Positions 28,160 through 35,929 are shown, numbered from the stretch's first letter. The stretch: 54,400 nucleotides of DNA from Bacteroidota bacterium (GCA_030706685.1 JAUZOA010000030.1:1-54400); one strand, 5' to 3'. Numbers and translations: made by a program. The notes: generated by a model not told the origin, from the sequence alone.

Positions 28160-30661
28160 TCAGGCCTCTTTCCGTTTCTTTCCCCATTTCTTAAAATCCA
28201 GATAGTCCAAATAGTAAATGATCTTAAAGGACAGGTTATTGTTCTGCGGTGATGAGACAGTATTGTCAAAATTTTTAAAATATTCGTGTTCCACATCCCC
28301 GTCAAAAGTTGATGCCTGGTTTTTCCATACGATATTGATAAAACTGCCAGGCGCGAACTGCAGGGTATAGACCGCGTCGATATTGAAAATATTGAAATTC
28401 TGGTGGATCAGCGGTATAGTGCCGGCATGGCTTGATGGCGCAAGCGTACCGTCATCTTTTAAATCGTACAACTCCAGTTGCTTTACATTACTCCAATAAT
28501 GTCTCAGCCGCAGGGTAATGCCTGATTTATTATTAAAACTGTATTTGAAAGAAAAAATATTCGAAATCGTTTTAAGGTTTCTCCTAGTAAAAAGAATATT
28601 ATCAACAAAGATTGAATTGCCTGCCGGGTCGATGGGATTATAAAACCCTGCATCATTCTTTGTGGGGTTATAGGTCAGGTTATGACTGATCGAGAACCTG
28701 TCATTAAAGCGGTAGCGATGAAAAATGTCTATCTCATGGTTAGGGCTGTGGAACAAGCTTCTCAGGCCGACAAAATAGTTGACCTCCGCATAGTATTTTT
28801 TGGTAGGGTTTGCCTGGAACCAGGGATTGAACTGAACTCTTCTTGGCGTTCTGAAAGAATAGCCGGTAGTGCGGGGCTCATAAAAATCGTTGCCCCTGGG
28901 AACATATCCGAAAAACATCCCGGCAAACCACAGATTTTTAAATTGGATGTTTCCGTTCACATTGGTGGCAAAAGTCTGGAACCGCGAGTTTATTTTTTGC
29001 CCGGGCATGTCTTTATATAACATGCTGTAATAAGCGTTATAATTAACCTGGATCCTGTTATACCAGTTAGTTGGTTTCAGCCAGCGGTAGGCTGTCCAGA
29101 AATAATGATCTATGTAGTTATTATTGAAAAGAATTCCCATGTCATTAATGTCATACTTATCATTGGCCAGGTCTTCGCTCAATTGAAAATTCCATCTGCC
29201 CCCGGTTTTATTAAAACCGATAGTATGGGAATAGCCGTTGATATTATTTCCTTTGCTTATCAACTGGCTCATGGCAAATTTTCCGTTCCAGTTGTAGGTA
29301 TTCTTTTTATTATTAAAATCGAACAAGGCTGCGCTGACATTGGCTTCGTAATCACTTCCGCTGCGCCATACATTTGTATTGATAAACGAAACGGATGAAT
29401 TATTTTTCAGGGTTTGGTCAAATACAATGATATTGTAATTGGTTAGCGGGTTGGTTTGAATTTTTCTTGTTGCGCCTGTGATGGTATCCTCCACCGTGGC
29501 ATACATCGGTTTGGTTATAGCATTAAAAATCCCCAGGCCAAAACCTTTTTTTGTGCGGCCCGAAACTTTTGTGGCATTGATCAGCTTTGATTCAAGAGGA
29601 TTGCTGATGACTTTCTCATCGGTACCCAGCTCATTATATACATCATCCACATGAAGGGGGGCGCCTCCTACCCTCCTGGAATAAAATAAATTTCCTTTGG
29701 AAAAAAGTTCCGTTCCTTCCGTGAAGAAAGGACGGTTCTCATTATATTTTACTTCGAAAGGAGTAAGGTTCAAAACCTGGTTATCGCTCTGTACCTGCCC
29801 GAAATCAGGTATCAATGTCATATCAAGGGTAAATGCATCGTTAATACCATACTTCACATCCATACCCCCATTTACAGAAGATGTCCAGTCTTTTACACCG
29901 TCTGTCTTGTAAGGATAATGATTCGCATAGGTAGAGAAATAAGGTGAAAAAGAAAGACGAACAGGCGCCTCTATTTTTTCAATCCCGGTCCAGTCACCTT
30001 CCTGGTTGATAAACCCATTTACCTTGGGATCCACGGGGTTCCACATGAATTGTTTCCCGATCTTTTTCCTGTTGCGGGTGATATTCAACCCCCAGGTCTG
30101 ATTTTCCTTACTTACAAACCGGAGCGCAGAATAAGGAATACACATTTCAAATGTCCATCCATCCGCTACAATTTTTGCCTCGCTGTTCCATACGGCATTC
30201 CAGGAAGGATCTTCGCCATTGGAAGGATTGTACCGGGCATCGAATTGTTCTCCCAAAGGCGTTACATAAAATCCTACCCCATTTATCTTATCGTGATAAG
30301 TATCGAAGATTATACCCACATAATCATTTACACCCACCTGGTCTCTTCCTACCAGTTCCCTCGACACACTATCGCCTGATTTTTCATGACAATAGCCACC
30401 TATATAAATGGAAGTATTATCGTAAAGTATGTATATCTCGGTACGGCAGGACGGATCTTCGTGAGCTCCGAAAGTGGGACGCCATTCTACAAAATCAGTA
30501 GCCGGTATTGCCTCTTTCCAGGCAGCTTCATCAAGGATTCCATCAATTTTGAAACTGGCTGTAGTACGTTTTGCCGGTAATTTTTTAGGAGCGGGCTGGG
30601 AAGAAACAATACCCGGGCACAACAATGCCAGGAATAAGAGTGAACGTAGTTTTCTCTTCAT
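28160..30661 (-). CDS. DUF5916 protein with N-terminal CBM9-like domain
   Basis: 833 aa. A signal peptide (MKRKLRSLLFLALLCPG, cut near SSQ) is followed by a carbohydrate-binding family 9-like domain (about 40-230; IDGILDEAAWKEA, then YIGGYC). The large DUF5916 region rich in beta-strands and aromatic residues follows and looks like an outer-membrane barrel (FNDRFSISHNL, SFKYSFNNKSGITLRLRHYW). These proteins are frequent in Bacteroidota; their function is not established, though glycan binding or uptake at the outer membrane is often assumed. It stands between nusG and rplK on the same strand, isolated by gaps on both sides. Confidence 0.85.
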   Translation of the reverse strand: MKRKLRSLLFLALLCPGIVSSQPAPKKLPAKRTTASFKIDGILDEAAWKEAIPATDFVEWRPTFGAHEDPSCRTEIYILYDNTSIYIGGYCHEKSGDSVSRELVGRDQVGVNDYVGIIFDTYHDKINGVGFYVTPLGEQFDARYNPSNGEDPSWNAVWNSEAKIVADGWTFEMCIPYSALRFVSKENQTWGLNITRNRKKIGKQFMWNPVDPKVNGFINQEGDWTGIEKIEAPVRLSFSPYFSTYANHYPYKTDGVKDWTSSVNGGMDVKYGINDAFTLDMTLIPDFGQVQSDNQVLNLTPFEVKYNENRPFFTEGTELFSKGNLFYSRRVGGAPLHVDDVYNELGTDEKVISNPLESKLINATKVSGRTKKGFGLGIFNAITKPMYATVEDTITGATRKIQTNPLTNYNIIVFDQTLKNNSSVSFINTNVWRSGSDYEANVSAALFDFNNKKNTYNWNGKFAMSQLISKGNNINGYSHTIGFNKTGGRWNFQLSEDLANDKYDINDMGILFNNNYIDHYFWTAYRWLKPTNWYNRIQVNYNAYYSMLYKDMPGQKINSRFQTFATNVNGNIQFKNLWFAGMFFGYVPRGNDFYEPRTTGYSFRTPRRVQFNPWFQANPTKKYYAEVNYFVGLRSLFHSPNHEIDIFHRYRFNDRFSISHNLTYNPTKNDAGFYNPIDPAGNSIFVDNILFTRRNLKTISNIFSFKYSFNNKSGITLRLRHYWSNVKQLELYDLKDDGTLAPSSHAGTIPLIHQNFNIFNIDAVYTLQFAPGSFINIVWKNQASTFDGDVEHEYFKNFDNTVSSPQNNNLSFKIIYYLDYLDFKKWGKKRKEA

Positions 30662-30801
30662 ACTGATGGTTTGGTTTACTCACTCAGCTCAACGGTCGGT
30701 CTTACGAAGATATACGTACGGGCAGGTGATTTTGTTACCGTTTATCAAAACCTGTTTAGCCCTGTATGGAAAATGATGTTTTTAGGGAAGCTTTAACAGG
30801 C

Positions 30802-30835
30802 AAAAAAAAAATCATCCGCCGGCCGGCGGATGATT
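30802..30835 (-). terminator. Rho-independent terminator after nusG
   Basis: On the minus strand AATCATCCGCCGG/CCGGCGGATGATT forms a perfect 13-bp stem followed by eight T residues. It ends the tuf-tRNA-Trp-secE-nusG transcript and separates it from rplK. Confidence 0.9.
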
Positions 30836-30855
30836 CCTGTAGTAGTTTTCACCTG

Positions 30856-31446
30856 TCAACTGATCTTTTCTACCTGCATATAATTCAATTCAACAGGCGT
30901 TGAACGGCCGAATATCTTCACGGTTACTTTCAATTTTTTCTTTTCATCATTTACTTCTTCGATCACACCATTAAAATCGTTAAAAGGTCCTTCAATAATC
31001 TTAATGGTTTCTCCTACGATAAATGGCTCGCTCATGCTTACGCCGCCTGATTCGGCCATCTCATCCATTTTACCAAGCATTTTATTTACCTCGGCCTTAC
31101 GCAAAGCAATTGGGTTTTCTTTTCCGAGGAAATGAATAACACTGTTGGTATTCTTAATCGTATCGCGGAGATCATCGCTTAGTTTTCCATCCGTGATTTC
31201 AATCATCACATAACCGGGATAGTAGTTGCGTTCACGCATCACTTTTTTCCCGTTTTGTACTTTATATACTTTTTCCACCGGCAGAAATACCTGCTTTACC
31301 ACTTCGCTCCATCCGCCACGGGATATTTCTTTGTCAAGGTATTCTTTTACCTTGCGTTCTTTTCCGCTCACTACCCGCAGCACAAACCATTTGGTTTCCT
31401 GCTGGGCATTTTCCGCACTGCTATTATTTGTCGTTACTTCAGTCAT
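30856..31446 (-). CDS. nusG: Transcription termination/antitermination factor NusG
   Basis: 196 aa. The NGN domain is clear (WFVLRVVSGKERKVKEYL, then YYPGYVMIEI), and the C-terminal KOW domain starts at FIVGETIKIIEGPFNDFNGVIEEV. NusG binds the RNA polymerase clamp and links it to Rho or S10. Its start overlaps the secE stop by one base, the conserved pairing. In most bacteria rplK follows; here a strong terminator and four unrelated genes follow instead. Confidence 0.97.
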   Translation of the reverse strand: MTEVTTNNSSAENAQQETKWFVLRVVSGKERKVKEYLDKEISRGGWSEVVKQVFLPVEKVYKVQNGKKVMRERNYYPGYVMIEITDGKLSDDLRDTIKNTNSVIHFLGKENPIALRKAEVNKMLGKMDEMAESGGVSMSEPFIVGETIKIIEGPFNDFNGVIEEVNDEKKKLKVTVKIFGRSTPVELNYMQVEKIS

Positions 31447-31643
31447 TATTTGAAAAGTTGATTATAGATAAGTTTCAAAGCACCACCCGCCGCAAAATCC
31501 ATCAGCGATACAAGAGCCGTAATAACCAGTGTAGCTACCAATACAATCATCGTAGATTGCTGCAGCTGTGCCCAGGTAGGCCAGCTCACTTTCTCACTCA
31601 GTTCTTTGAATGATTCCCTGAAATAAGTTGTGATCTTGTTCAT
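31446..31643 (-). CDS. secE: Preprotein translocase subunit SecE
   Basis: 65 aa, the short single-helix form. It has an amphipathic N-terminal part (ITTYFRESFKELSEKVSWPTW) with the conserved E-KVxWPT motif and one C-terminal transmembrane segment (about 32-55). SecE clamps SecY in the inner membrane. It lies between tRNA-Trp and nusG, overlapping nusG by one base. Confidence 0.95.
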   Translation of the reverse strand: MNKITTYFRESFKELSEKVSWPTWAQLQQSTMIVLVATLVITALVSLMDFAAGGALKLIYNQLFK

Positions 31644-31714
31644 TGTTTACATTTTGAAATTTTGGAATCAGGAAATTGGGAAATTTCCCAATTAGCCTTT
31701 TCAAATTCAATTAG

Positions 31715-31785
31715 CACGGGCAGAGAGATTCGAACTCCCATCAACGGTTTTGGAGACCGCTATTCTGCCATTGAACTATGCCCGT
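31715..31785 (-). tRNA. tRNA-Trp (CCA)
   Basis: 71 bases without encoded CCA. The acceptor stem ACGGGCA/TGCCCGT, D arm, T arm GGGAGTTCGAATCTC and anticodon loop CTCCAAA (anticodon CCA) are all present. Its place between tuf and secE is typical of the Bacteroidota. Confidence 0.95.
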
Positions 31786-31791
31786 AGAAAG

Positions 31792-31828
31792 CTAAAAGCT
31801 ATCCCGACCAGGTCGGGACAGCTTTTAG
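31792..31828. repeat. Strong AGCT-type hairpin between tuf and tRNA-Trp
   Basis: CTAAAAGCT, one mismatch, TCCCGACC pair with GGTCGGGA and AGCTTTTAG around a single-base centre. It combines the AGCT word with the TCCCGAC palindrome. It could separate tuf mRNA from the tRNA or serve as a processing site. Confidence 0.65.
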
Positions 31829-31840
31829 AATCATTATGTG

Positions 31841-31848
31841 CAAAGATA
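31841..31848 (-). promoter_or_regulatory. Possible -7 box upstream of tRNA-Trp-secE-nusG
   Basis: TATCTTTG on the minus strand fits TAnnTTTG. The nearest TTTG upstream is only 11 bases away, so the promoter is uncertain. Confidence 0.3.
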
Positions 31849-31899
31849 ATCATCTTTTGCAAAGTCTTCGCTTAAAGCTAATAGCTTAAAACTAAAGGC

Positions 31900-33090
31900 T
31901 TATTTTAAAATCTCAGTCACCTGGCCCGCACCCACTGTACGGCCACCTTCACGAATCGCAAACTTTAAACCTTTTTCCATCGCAATAGGCTGGATCAGTT
32001 TAACAGTCAACGAGGTATTATCACCAGGCATTACCATTTCGGTACCGGCAGCAAGTTCTACTTCACCCGTAACATCCGTTGTACGGAAATAGAATTGCGG
32101 ACGGTATTTATTGAAGAATGGAGTATGACGGCCTCCTTCTTCTTTACTCAGTACATACACTTCGCATTTGAAATCGGTATGTGGGGTAATTGAACCAGGC
32201 TTACAAATTACCATTCCACGGCGTATCTGGTTCTTTTCAATTCCGCGAAGCAACAAACCGGCATTATCACCCGCTTCACCTTCATCAAGCAACTTGCGGA
32301 ACATTTCCACACCTGTGCAGGTTGAACTAAGTGGTTTTTCTATCAAACCAACGATCTCAATGGCTTCACCTACTTTAATACGACCTCTTTCAATACGACC
32401 CGTAGCAACCGTACCACGACCTGTAATAGAAAATACATCTTCTACCGACATCAGGAATGGCTGATCAACCGGGCGTGGGGGAAGAGGAATATAGCTGTCA
32501 ACTGCATCCATCAATTCATCAACACCTTTCACCCATTTTTCATCTCCGGCCAAAGCACCGGTAGCAGAGCCCTGGATAATCGGGGTATTAGCGCCATCAA
32601 AACCGTAGAAAGTCAGCAGGTCGCGAATTTCCATTTCAACCAGGTCAAGCAATTCAGGATCATCAACCAGGTCTACTTTATTCATGAATACAACGATCTT
32701 GGGTACCCCTACCTGGCGGGCAAGAAGGATGTGTTCTTTTGTTTGAGGCATAGGACCATCAGTAGCAGCCACTACCAGGATAGCGCCATCCATCTGGGCG
32801 GCTCCTGTGATCATGTTTTTAACATAATCGGCGTGACCCGGGCAGTCAACGTGAGCATAGTGACGATTGGCTGTCTGGTACTCAACGTGAGCTGTGTTAA
32901 TCGTGATACCACGTTCTTTCTCTTCAGGCGCAGCATCAATTTCATCGTATTTTTTTGCCGTTGCCATACCTTTCTTGGCCAGGATGGTAGTGATAGCGGC
33001 AGTCAGAGTTGTCTTGCCGTGGTCAATATGACCAATGGTACCAACATTAACGTGAGGTTTATCCCTCTTGAAGGTCTCTTTAGTTGCCAT
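31900..33090 (-). CDS. tuf: Translation elongation factor Tu
   Basis: 396 aa. P-loop [10 protein letters not shown] near the start, switch [14 protein letters not shown] and NKVD are intact, and domains 2 and 3 are complete ([10 protein letters not shown] end). EF-Tu delivers aminoacyl-tRNA to the ribosome. It follows four tRNA genes as in the classical thrU-tyrU-glyT-thrT-tufB arrangement and precedes tRNA-Trp, secE and nusG. No Shine-Dalgarno sequence is visible before the ATG, as usual for the phylum. Confidence 0.99.
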   Translation of the reverse strand: MATKETFKRDKPHVNVGTIGHIDHGKTTLTAAITTILAKKGMATAKKYDEIDAAPEEKERGITINTAHVEYQTANRHYAHVDCPGHADYVKNMITGAAQMDGAILVVAATDGPMPQTKEHILLARQVGVPKIVVFMNKVDLVDDPELLDLVEMEIRDLLTFYGFDGANTPIIQGSATGALAGDEKWVKGVDELMDAVDSYIPLPPRPVDQPFLMSVEDVFSITGRGTVATGRIERGRIKVGEAIEIVGLIEKPLSSTCTGVEMFRKLLDEGEAGDNAGLLLRGIEKNQIRRGMVICKPGSITPHTDFKCEVYVLSKEEGGRHTPFFNKYRPQFYFRTTDVTGEVELAAGTEMVMPGDNTSLTVKLIQPIAMEKGLKFAIREGGRTVGAGQVTEILK

Positions 33091-33233
33091 TGTTATCGGT
33101 TTTTAAATTGTGTTTTATCAATTATTGTTTTTTATAGTTATGAAGCCGGCAGTATTACTACTATCAGCTTATGTTGCGGGTTTACCCAGAGCAAAGCGAA
33201 AGGCACTCTTGTACGTTTGGTTCGCTTATCATC

Positions 33234-33265
33234 AATTTTAAATTTGAAATTTCAAATCTAAAATT
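33234..33265. repeat. A/T palindrome between tRNA-Thr(GGT) and tuf
   Basis: AATTTTAAATTTGAAATTTC continues into CAAATCTAAAATT; the whole 32 bases are an almost perfect inverted repeat and belong to the GAAATT word family. Confidence 0.5.
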
Positions 33266-33270
33266 ATCAG

Positions 33271-33342
<72 letters not shown>

Positions 33343-33369
33343 TTTTTAAAGTCATTGAAGTCAGTGAGC

Positions 33370-33418
33370 CATATAAGTCAAATGAGTGATGACCTATCTG
33401 ACCAATTTGACTTATATG
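33370..33418. repeat. AAGTCA-word hairpin between tRNA-Thr(GGT) and tRNA-Gly
   Basis: CATATAAGTCAAAT (33370-33383) and ATTTGACTTATATG (33405-33418) are a perfect 14-bp inverted pair around a 21-base loop with further GTCA words. Confidence 0.65.
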
Positions 33419-33434
33419 ACTGTGGTCTCATCAG

Positions 33435-33507
33435 AGCGGAAGACGAGGCTCGAACTCGCCACCTATAGCTTGGAAGGCTATCGCTCTACCAAATGAGCTA
33501 CTTCCGC
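33435..33507 (-). tRNA. tRNA-Gly (TCC)
   Basis: 73 bases. Acceptor GCGGAAG/CTTCCGC, anticodon stem ATAGC/GCTAT around CTTCCAA (anticodon TCC), T arm GGCGAGTTCGAGCC. A degenerate copy lies immediately upstream. Confidence 0.95.
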
Positions 33508-33517
33508 TTATTTAAAA

Positions 33518-33576
33518 GAACTCAGCGTCTATAGCCCGGATCCGCCACGGCGGACTATCCAATGAGCTACTTCTGC
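33518..33576 (-). pseudogene. Degenerate tRNA-Gly copy interrupted by a palindrome
   Basis: On the minus strand the start GCAGAAGTAGCTCATTGG follows tRNA-Gly (GCGGAAGTAGCTCATTTGG). Then the 14-base palindrome TCCGCCGTGGCGGA replaces the 5' anticodon arm. After it GGCTATAGACGCTGAGTTC again resembles the tRNA-Gly 3' anticodon stem and T arm. The 3' acceptor is missing, so it cannot form a tRNA. Confidence 0.65.
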
Positions 33577-33666
33577 ATTGGCATTTTGAAATCAGGAAAT
33601 TGGGAAATTTTGAAATTAAGGCGACCCCCAATTTCTCCATTACACTTTTCAAAATTCAAAGATCTG

Positions 33667-33749
33667 TGGGCAAGGATGGATTCGAACCACCGAACTCCGA
33701 AGAGGACAGATTTACAGTCTGTTGCCGTTGGCCACTTGGCTACTTGCCC
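33667..33749 (-). tRNA. tRNA-Tyr (GTA)
   Basis: 83 bases with the long variable arm of class II tRNAs. Acceptor GGGCAAG/CTTGCCC, anticodon stem ACAGA/TCTGT around CTGTAAA (anticodon GTA), T arm GGTGGTTCGAATCC. Confidence 0.95.
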
Positions 33750-33790
33750 GAATTTTTAAATTTCAGATATATATTCCAAAATCTAAAATG

Positions 33791-33863
33791 AGCCGAAGAA
33801 GGGAGTCGAACCCCCGACCTACTGATTACAAATCAGTTGCTCTACCGACTGAGCTACTTCGGC
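33791..33863 (-). tRNA. tRNA-Thr (TGT)
   Basis: 73 bases. Acceptor GCCGAAG/CTTCGGC, anticodon stem CTGAT/ATCAG with loop containing TGT, T arm GGGGGTTCGACTCC. It is the first gene of the tRNA-tuf operon. Confidence 0.95.
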
Positions 33864-33937
33864 ATTTTTGATACCCGCTTTCGCTCATAGCTACGACGGT
33901 CAAAGCAATAAAGAACTACCCCAAAAATTTGGGAAGG

Positions 33938-33966
33938 CAAAGGTAAGGGAAATTGGATATTGCAAA
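33938..33966 (-). promoter_or_regulatory. Promoter of the tRNA-tuf operon
   Basis: On the minus strand TTTG (33966-33963), 17 bases, then TACCTTTG (33945-33938). It matches the Bacteroidota consensus and has the same -7 octamer as the rpoBC promoter. It lies about 75 bases upstream of tRNA-Thr(TGT). Apart from this the 298-base gap up to hpf holds only the hpf terminator. Confidence 0.7.
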
Positions 33967-34111
33967 AATTTTGCTCGGGGAATTTTTTGCTTGTTTTCAG
34001 CAAGTTGTAAATAATTGTGACAACAATCCGGGAAGAGAAAAGAATAACCCCATAAGCGAGTCATTAATGGCTAATTCCGGGGAACAGAATGGGTAACCCT
34101 GGCTTAATAAA

Positions 34112-34148
34112 AAAGATCCCGTCCCGATTGAATCGGGACGGGATCTTT
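34112..34148 (-). terminator. Rho-independent terminator after hpf
   Basis: AAAGATCCCGTCCCGAT and ATCGGGACGGGATCTTT form a 17-bp perfect stem with a 3-base loop. On the minus strand a TTT run follows. Confidence 0.9.
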
Positions 34149-34161
34149 AATTCTTTTTGCG

Positions 34162-34461
34162 TTACGCGGCTTGTTTTTGTTTTTTTCTTTTTATTTGAGT
34201 GACGATAGAGTCAAATGCATCGTCAAAAGACTCTTCAAAAGATTTGCTTGTTGATTTAACGAAAAAATCATGTCTGGGTACGTGTACTCTGATCTCTGCG
34301 ATCTTGTCTTTAATAGTATGCACAACATTGTCGAGTTTCAGGAACACACTTACTTTAATGATGCGGTCGTGAAAGGTGCCGAGTTTTTCTAATTTCCGAT
34401 GGATATACTCTACTAACCTTGTGTCTGCATCAAAACGAATAGTCTGAATGTTTACATTCAT
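34162..34461 (-). CDS. hpf: Ribosome hibernation-promoting factor, short HPF/RaiA type
   Basis: 99 aa, the short form without the C-terminal dimerisation domain. It starts MNVNIQTIRFDADTRLVEYI and carries the typical IRVHVPRHDFFVKSTS and the basic C-terminal tail (IVTQIKRKKQKQ). It binds the 30S decoding centre in slow growth. It lies 150 bases downstream of xerC on the same strand, and its own terminator follows. The spacer contains a GAGGTCC/GGACTTC hairpin. Confidence 0.88.
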   Translation of the reverse strand: MNVNIQTIRFDADTRLVEYIHRKLEKLGTFHDRIIKVSVFLKLDNVVHTIKDKIAEIRVHVPRHDFFVKSTSKSFEESFDDAFDSIVTQIKRKKQKQAA

Positions 34462-34611
34462 AATCGTGAGATTTTAAACAGTGAAACAATAAATAAAAGA
34501 GCTAAAGTTGGCTTGAGGTCCGGGGAGGACTTCAGTTATGAAATTACATAAATAATGAGTCAGTTCAAATAAAAAAAGTGTAAATTTTTATTGTCCCGGG
34601 GGCAAATATTT

Positions 34612-35535
34612 TCACGCCTTTGGATGCGCTTTTTTATGAACATTTTTTAGCTTTTCTATTGAGTTATGTGTATAAACCTGCGTAGATGCAAGGCTACTGT
34701 GCCCAAGCAATTCTTTGACAGCATTCAGATCGGCGCCGCCATTCATAAGATGTGTGGCAAATGTATGACGTAGTACATGGGGGCTTTTCTTATCCAGGGT
34801 GCCTGCTCCCGCAAGGTATTTTTTAACGAGCAGGTAGGCGTATTTGGGATACAGCTTCCTGCCCTTTTCCGTAACCAGTAAAACATTATCCGTTTTTTCT
34901 CCTTTGGAGTCCTTCCGGGCAAACTCTTTTTTCTTCAAATGCCTGTAATCCTCAATATTTTTTATTACCTCCCGGCTCAGGGGAATAATCCTCTCTTTAT
35001 TTCCCTTGCCAAGTACCTTGATCTGCGACCTTCCGGCGTCAAATTGCTTTTCCCTCATATTTATAAGTTCACTTAACCGCATCCCGGTGCTATAAAAAAG
35101 AACTATCAGCATTTTTGCGTTCAGGGTCTTCCAGTCTTCTGTTGATTCCTTTAAGGTTTCCAGCAATTGCTTTGTCTCGGCCTCTTTGACAAATACCGGC
35201 AATCTTTTATTCAGTTTAGGAGCAATTACCTTCGACATAGGCGTTGCTTCAAGATTCCCGGTTCTCAAATGATATTTAAAAAAAGACCTTAAACTGGATA
35301 TTTTCCGGTTGATGGATTTTGAAACAAGCCCTTTTTCTTTCAGGTCGGCAAGCCAACTGCGGACAAAGTTATGCGAGATATCTTTTAAGGGGAGTTTGCC
35401 AAATTTGTCGTCCAGGAAATCAAAAAAAGCAGCCAGGTCTGTTTCATAGGAAATAACCGTATGAAGTGAATACCTTTTTTCAAATTTGAGGTAGTCAAGA
35501 AACAACTGGATATCCGGGCGGGTGAGTACAGGCAT
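34612..35535 (-). CDS. Tyrosine recombinase XerC/XerD type
   Basis: 307 aa from ATG 35535; the longer frame to 35601 would run into the rpsU terminator. The N-terminal SAM-like DNA-binding domain (about 8-90) is followed by the catalytic domain with Arg153 (STGMRLSEL), Lys177 (LGKGNKERI), His253 and Arg256 (HVLRHTFATHL), His279 (LGHSS) and nucleophile Tyr288 (STQVYTH). All active residues are present and the size is that of chromosomal XerC/D, which resolve chromosome dimers at dif. With no integrase neighbours a housekeeping role is more likely than mobility. Confidence 0.9.
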   Translation of the reverse strand: MPVLTRPDIQLFLDYLKFEKRYSLHTVISYETDLAAFFDFLDDKFGKLPLKDISHNFVRSWLADLKEKGLVSKSINRKISSLRSFFKYHLRTGNLEATPMSKVIAPKLNKRLPVFVKEAETKQLLETLKESTEDWKTLNAKMLIVLFYSTGMRLSELINMREKQFDAGRSQIKVLGKGNKERIIPLSREVIKNIEDYRHLKKKEFARKDSKGEKTDNVLLVTEKGRKLYPKYAYLLVKKYLAGAGTLDKKSPHVLRHTFATHLMNGGADLNAVKELLGHSSLASTQVYTHNSIEKLKNVHKKAHPKA

Positions 35536-35583
35536 CAGCTGGATTATTAAAACATGACCTCGCCAGGGCTTTGTCATGTGCAA

Positions 35584-35625
35584 TAAAAAAGATAGCTGCA
35601 AAGCTATAAACTTTGCAGCTATCTT
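35584..35625 (-). terminator. Rho-independent terminator after rpsU
   Basis: AAGATAGCTGCAAAG, 7-base loop, CTTTGCAGCTATCTT: a perfect 15-bp stem, followed on the minus strand by a T run (TTTTATTG). It lies between the rpsU stop and the xerC ATG and argues for the shorter xerC start. Confidence 0.88.
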
Positions 35626-35691
35626 CTATCTTATTATAAGCCTGTAAGGTCTTATGATGGTTTTTTCAAACCCGTCCCATACAGGGTCTGC

Positions 35692-35889
35692 TTATCCTTC
35701 TATTTTGCCGCTGGCGATCTTTTGCTTATAGATCGCTTTCAACACCTGGCTCCGGCGTCTTACCGAAGGCTTGGTGAAGCTCTGACGCTCACGCAACTGA
35801 AGCAAGACCTTTGATTTCTCAAATTTCTTTTTATACTTTTTCAGCGCCTTGTCTATGTTTTCGCAATCTTTTGAATCAATAATCAGCAT
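35692..35889 (-). CDS. rpsU: 30S ribosomal protein bS21
   Basis: 65 aa, very basic. It starts MLIIDSKDCENIDKALKKYKKKF and contains the S21 motif LRERQSFTKPSVRRR. bS21 sits at the 30S platform; in Bacteroidota it helps hide the anti-Shine-Dalgarno end of 16S rRNA. Its own mRNA has an unusually strong Shine-Dalgarno sequence, which fits autoregulation: translation rises when bS21-free ribosomes are present. A terminator follows, so it is probably its own transcription unit. Confidence 0.95.
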   Translation of the reverse strand: MLIIDSKDCENIDKALKKYKKKFEKSKVLLQLRERQSFTKPSVRRRSQVLKAIYKQKIASGKIEG

Positions 35890-35895
35890 TTTGAT

Positions 35896-35903
35896 ACCTC
35901 CCT
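35896..35903 (-). promoter_or_regulatory. Strong Shine-Dalgarno sequence of rpsU
   Basis: The mRNA reads AGGGAGGT followed by a 6-base spacer and ATG. Almost no other gene in the window has such a site. The flanks ATACC and GGTAT can pair around AGGGA, and CTCCCT 12 bases upstream (35916-35921) is complementary to the site, so it could be masked by leader structure. Confidence 0.8.
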
Positions 35904-35921
35904 GGTATTTTTTTGAGGGAG

Positions 35922-35929
35922 CAAAGATA
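35922..35929 (-). promoter_or_regulatory. Candidate -7 box of rpsU
   Basis: TATCTTTG on the minus strand fits TAnnTTTG. A TTTG lies 12 bases further upstream, closer than the usual 17-23. Transcription from here would give a leader of about 25-30 bases. Confidence 0.4.

Noticed and set aside
28012-28305. Small minus-strand frame overlapping the end of the DUF5916 gene
   Set aside because: It overlaps a solid CDS in another frame and a hairpin region, with no protein features.
34612-35535. XerC/D-type recombinase as sign of an integrative element
   Set aside because: Size, complete catalytic set and neighbours (hpf, rpsU) fit the housekeeping Xer protein; no attachment repeats or cargo were seen near it.
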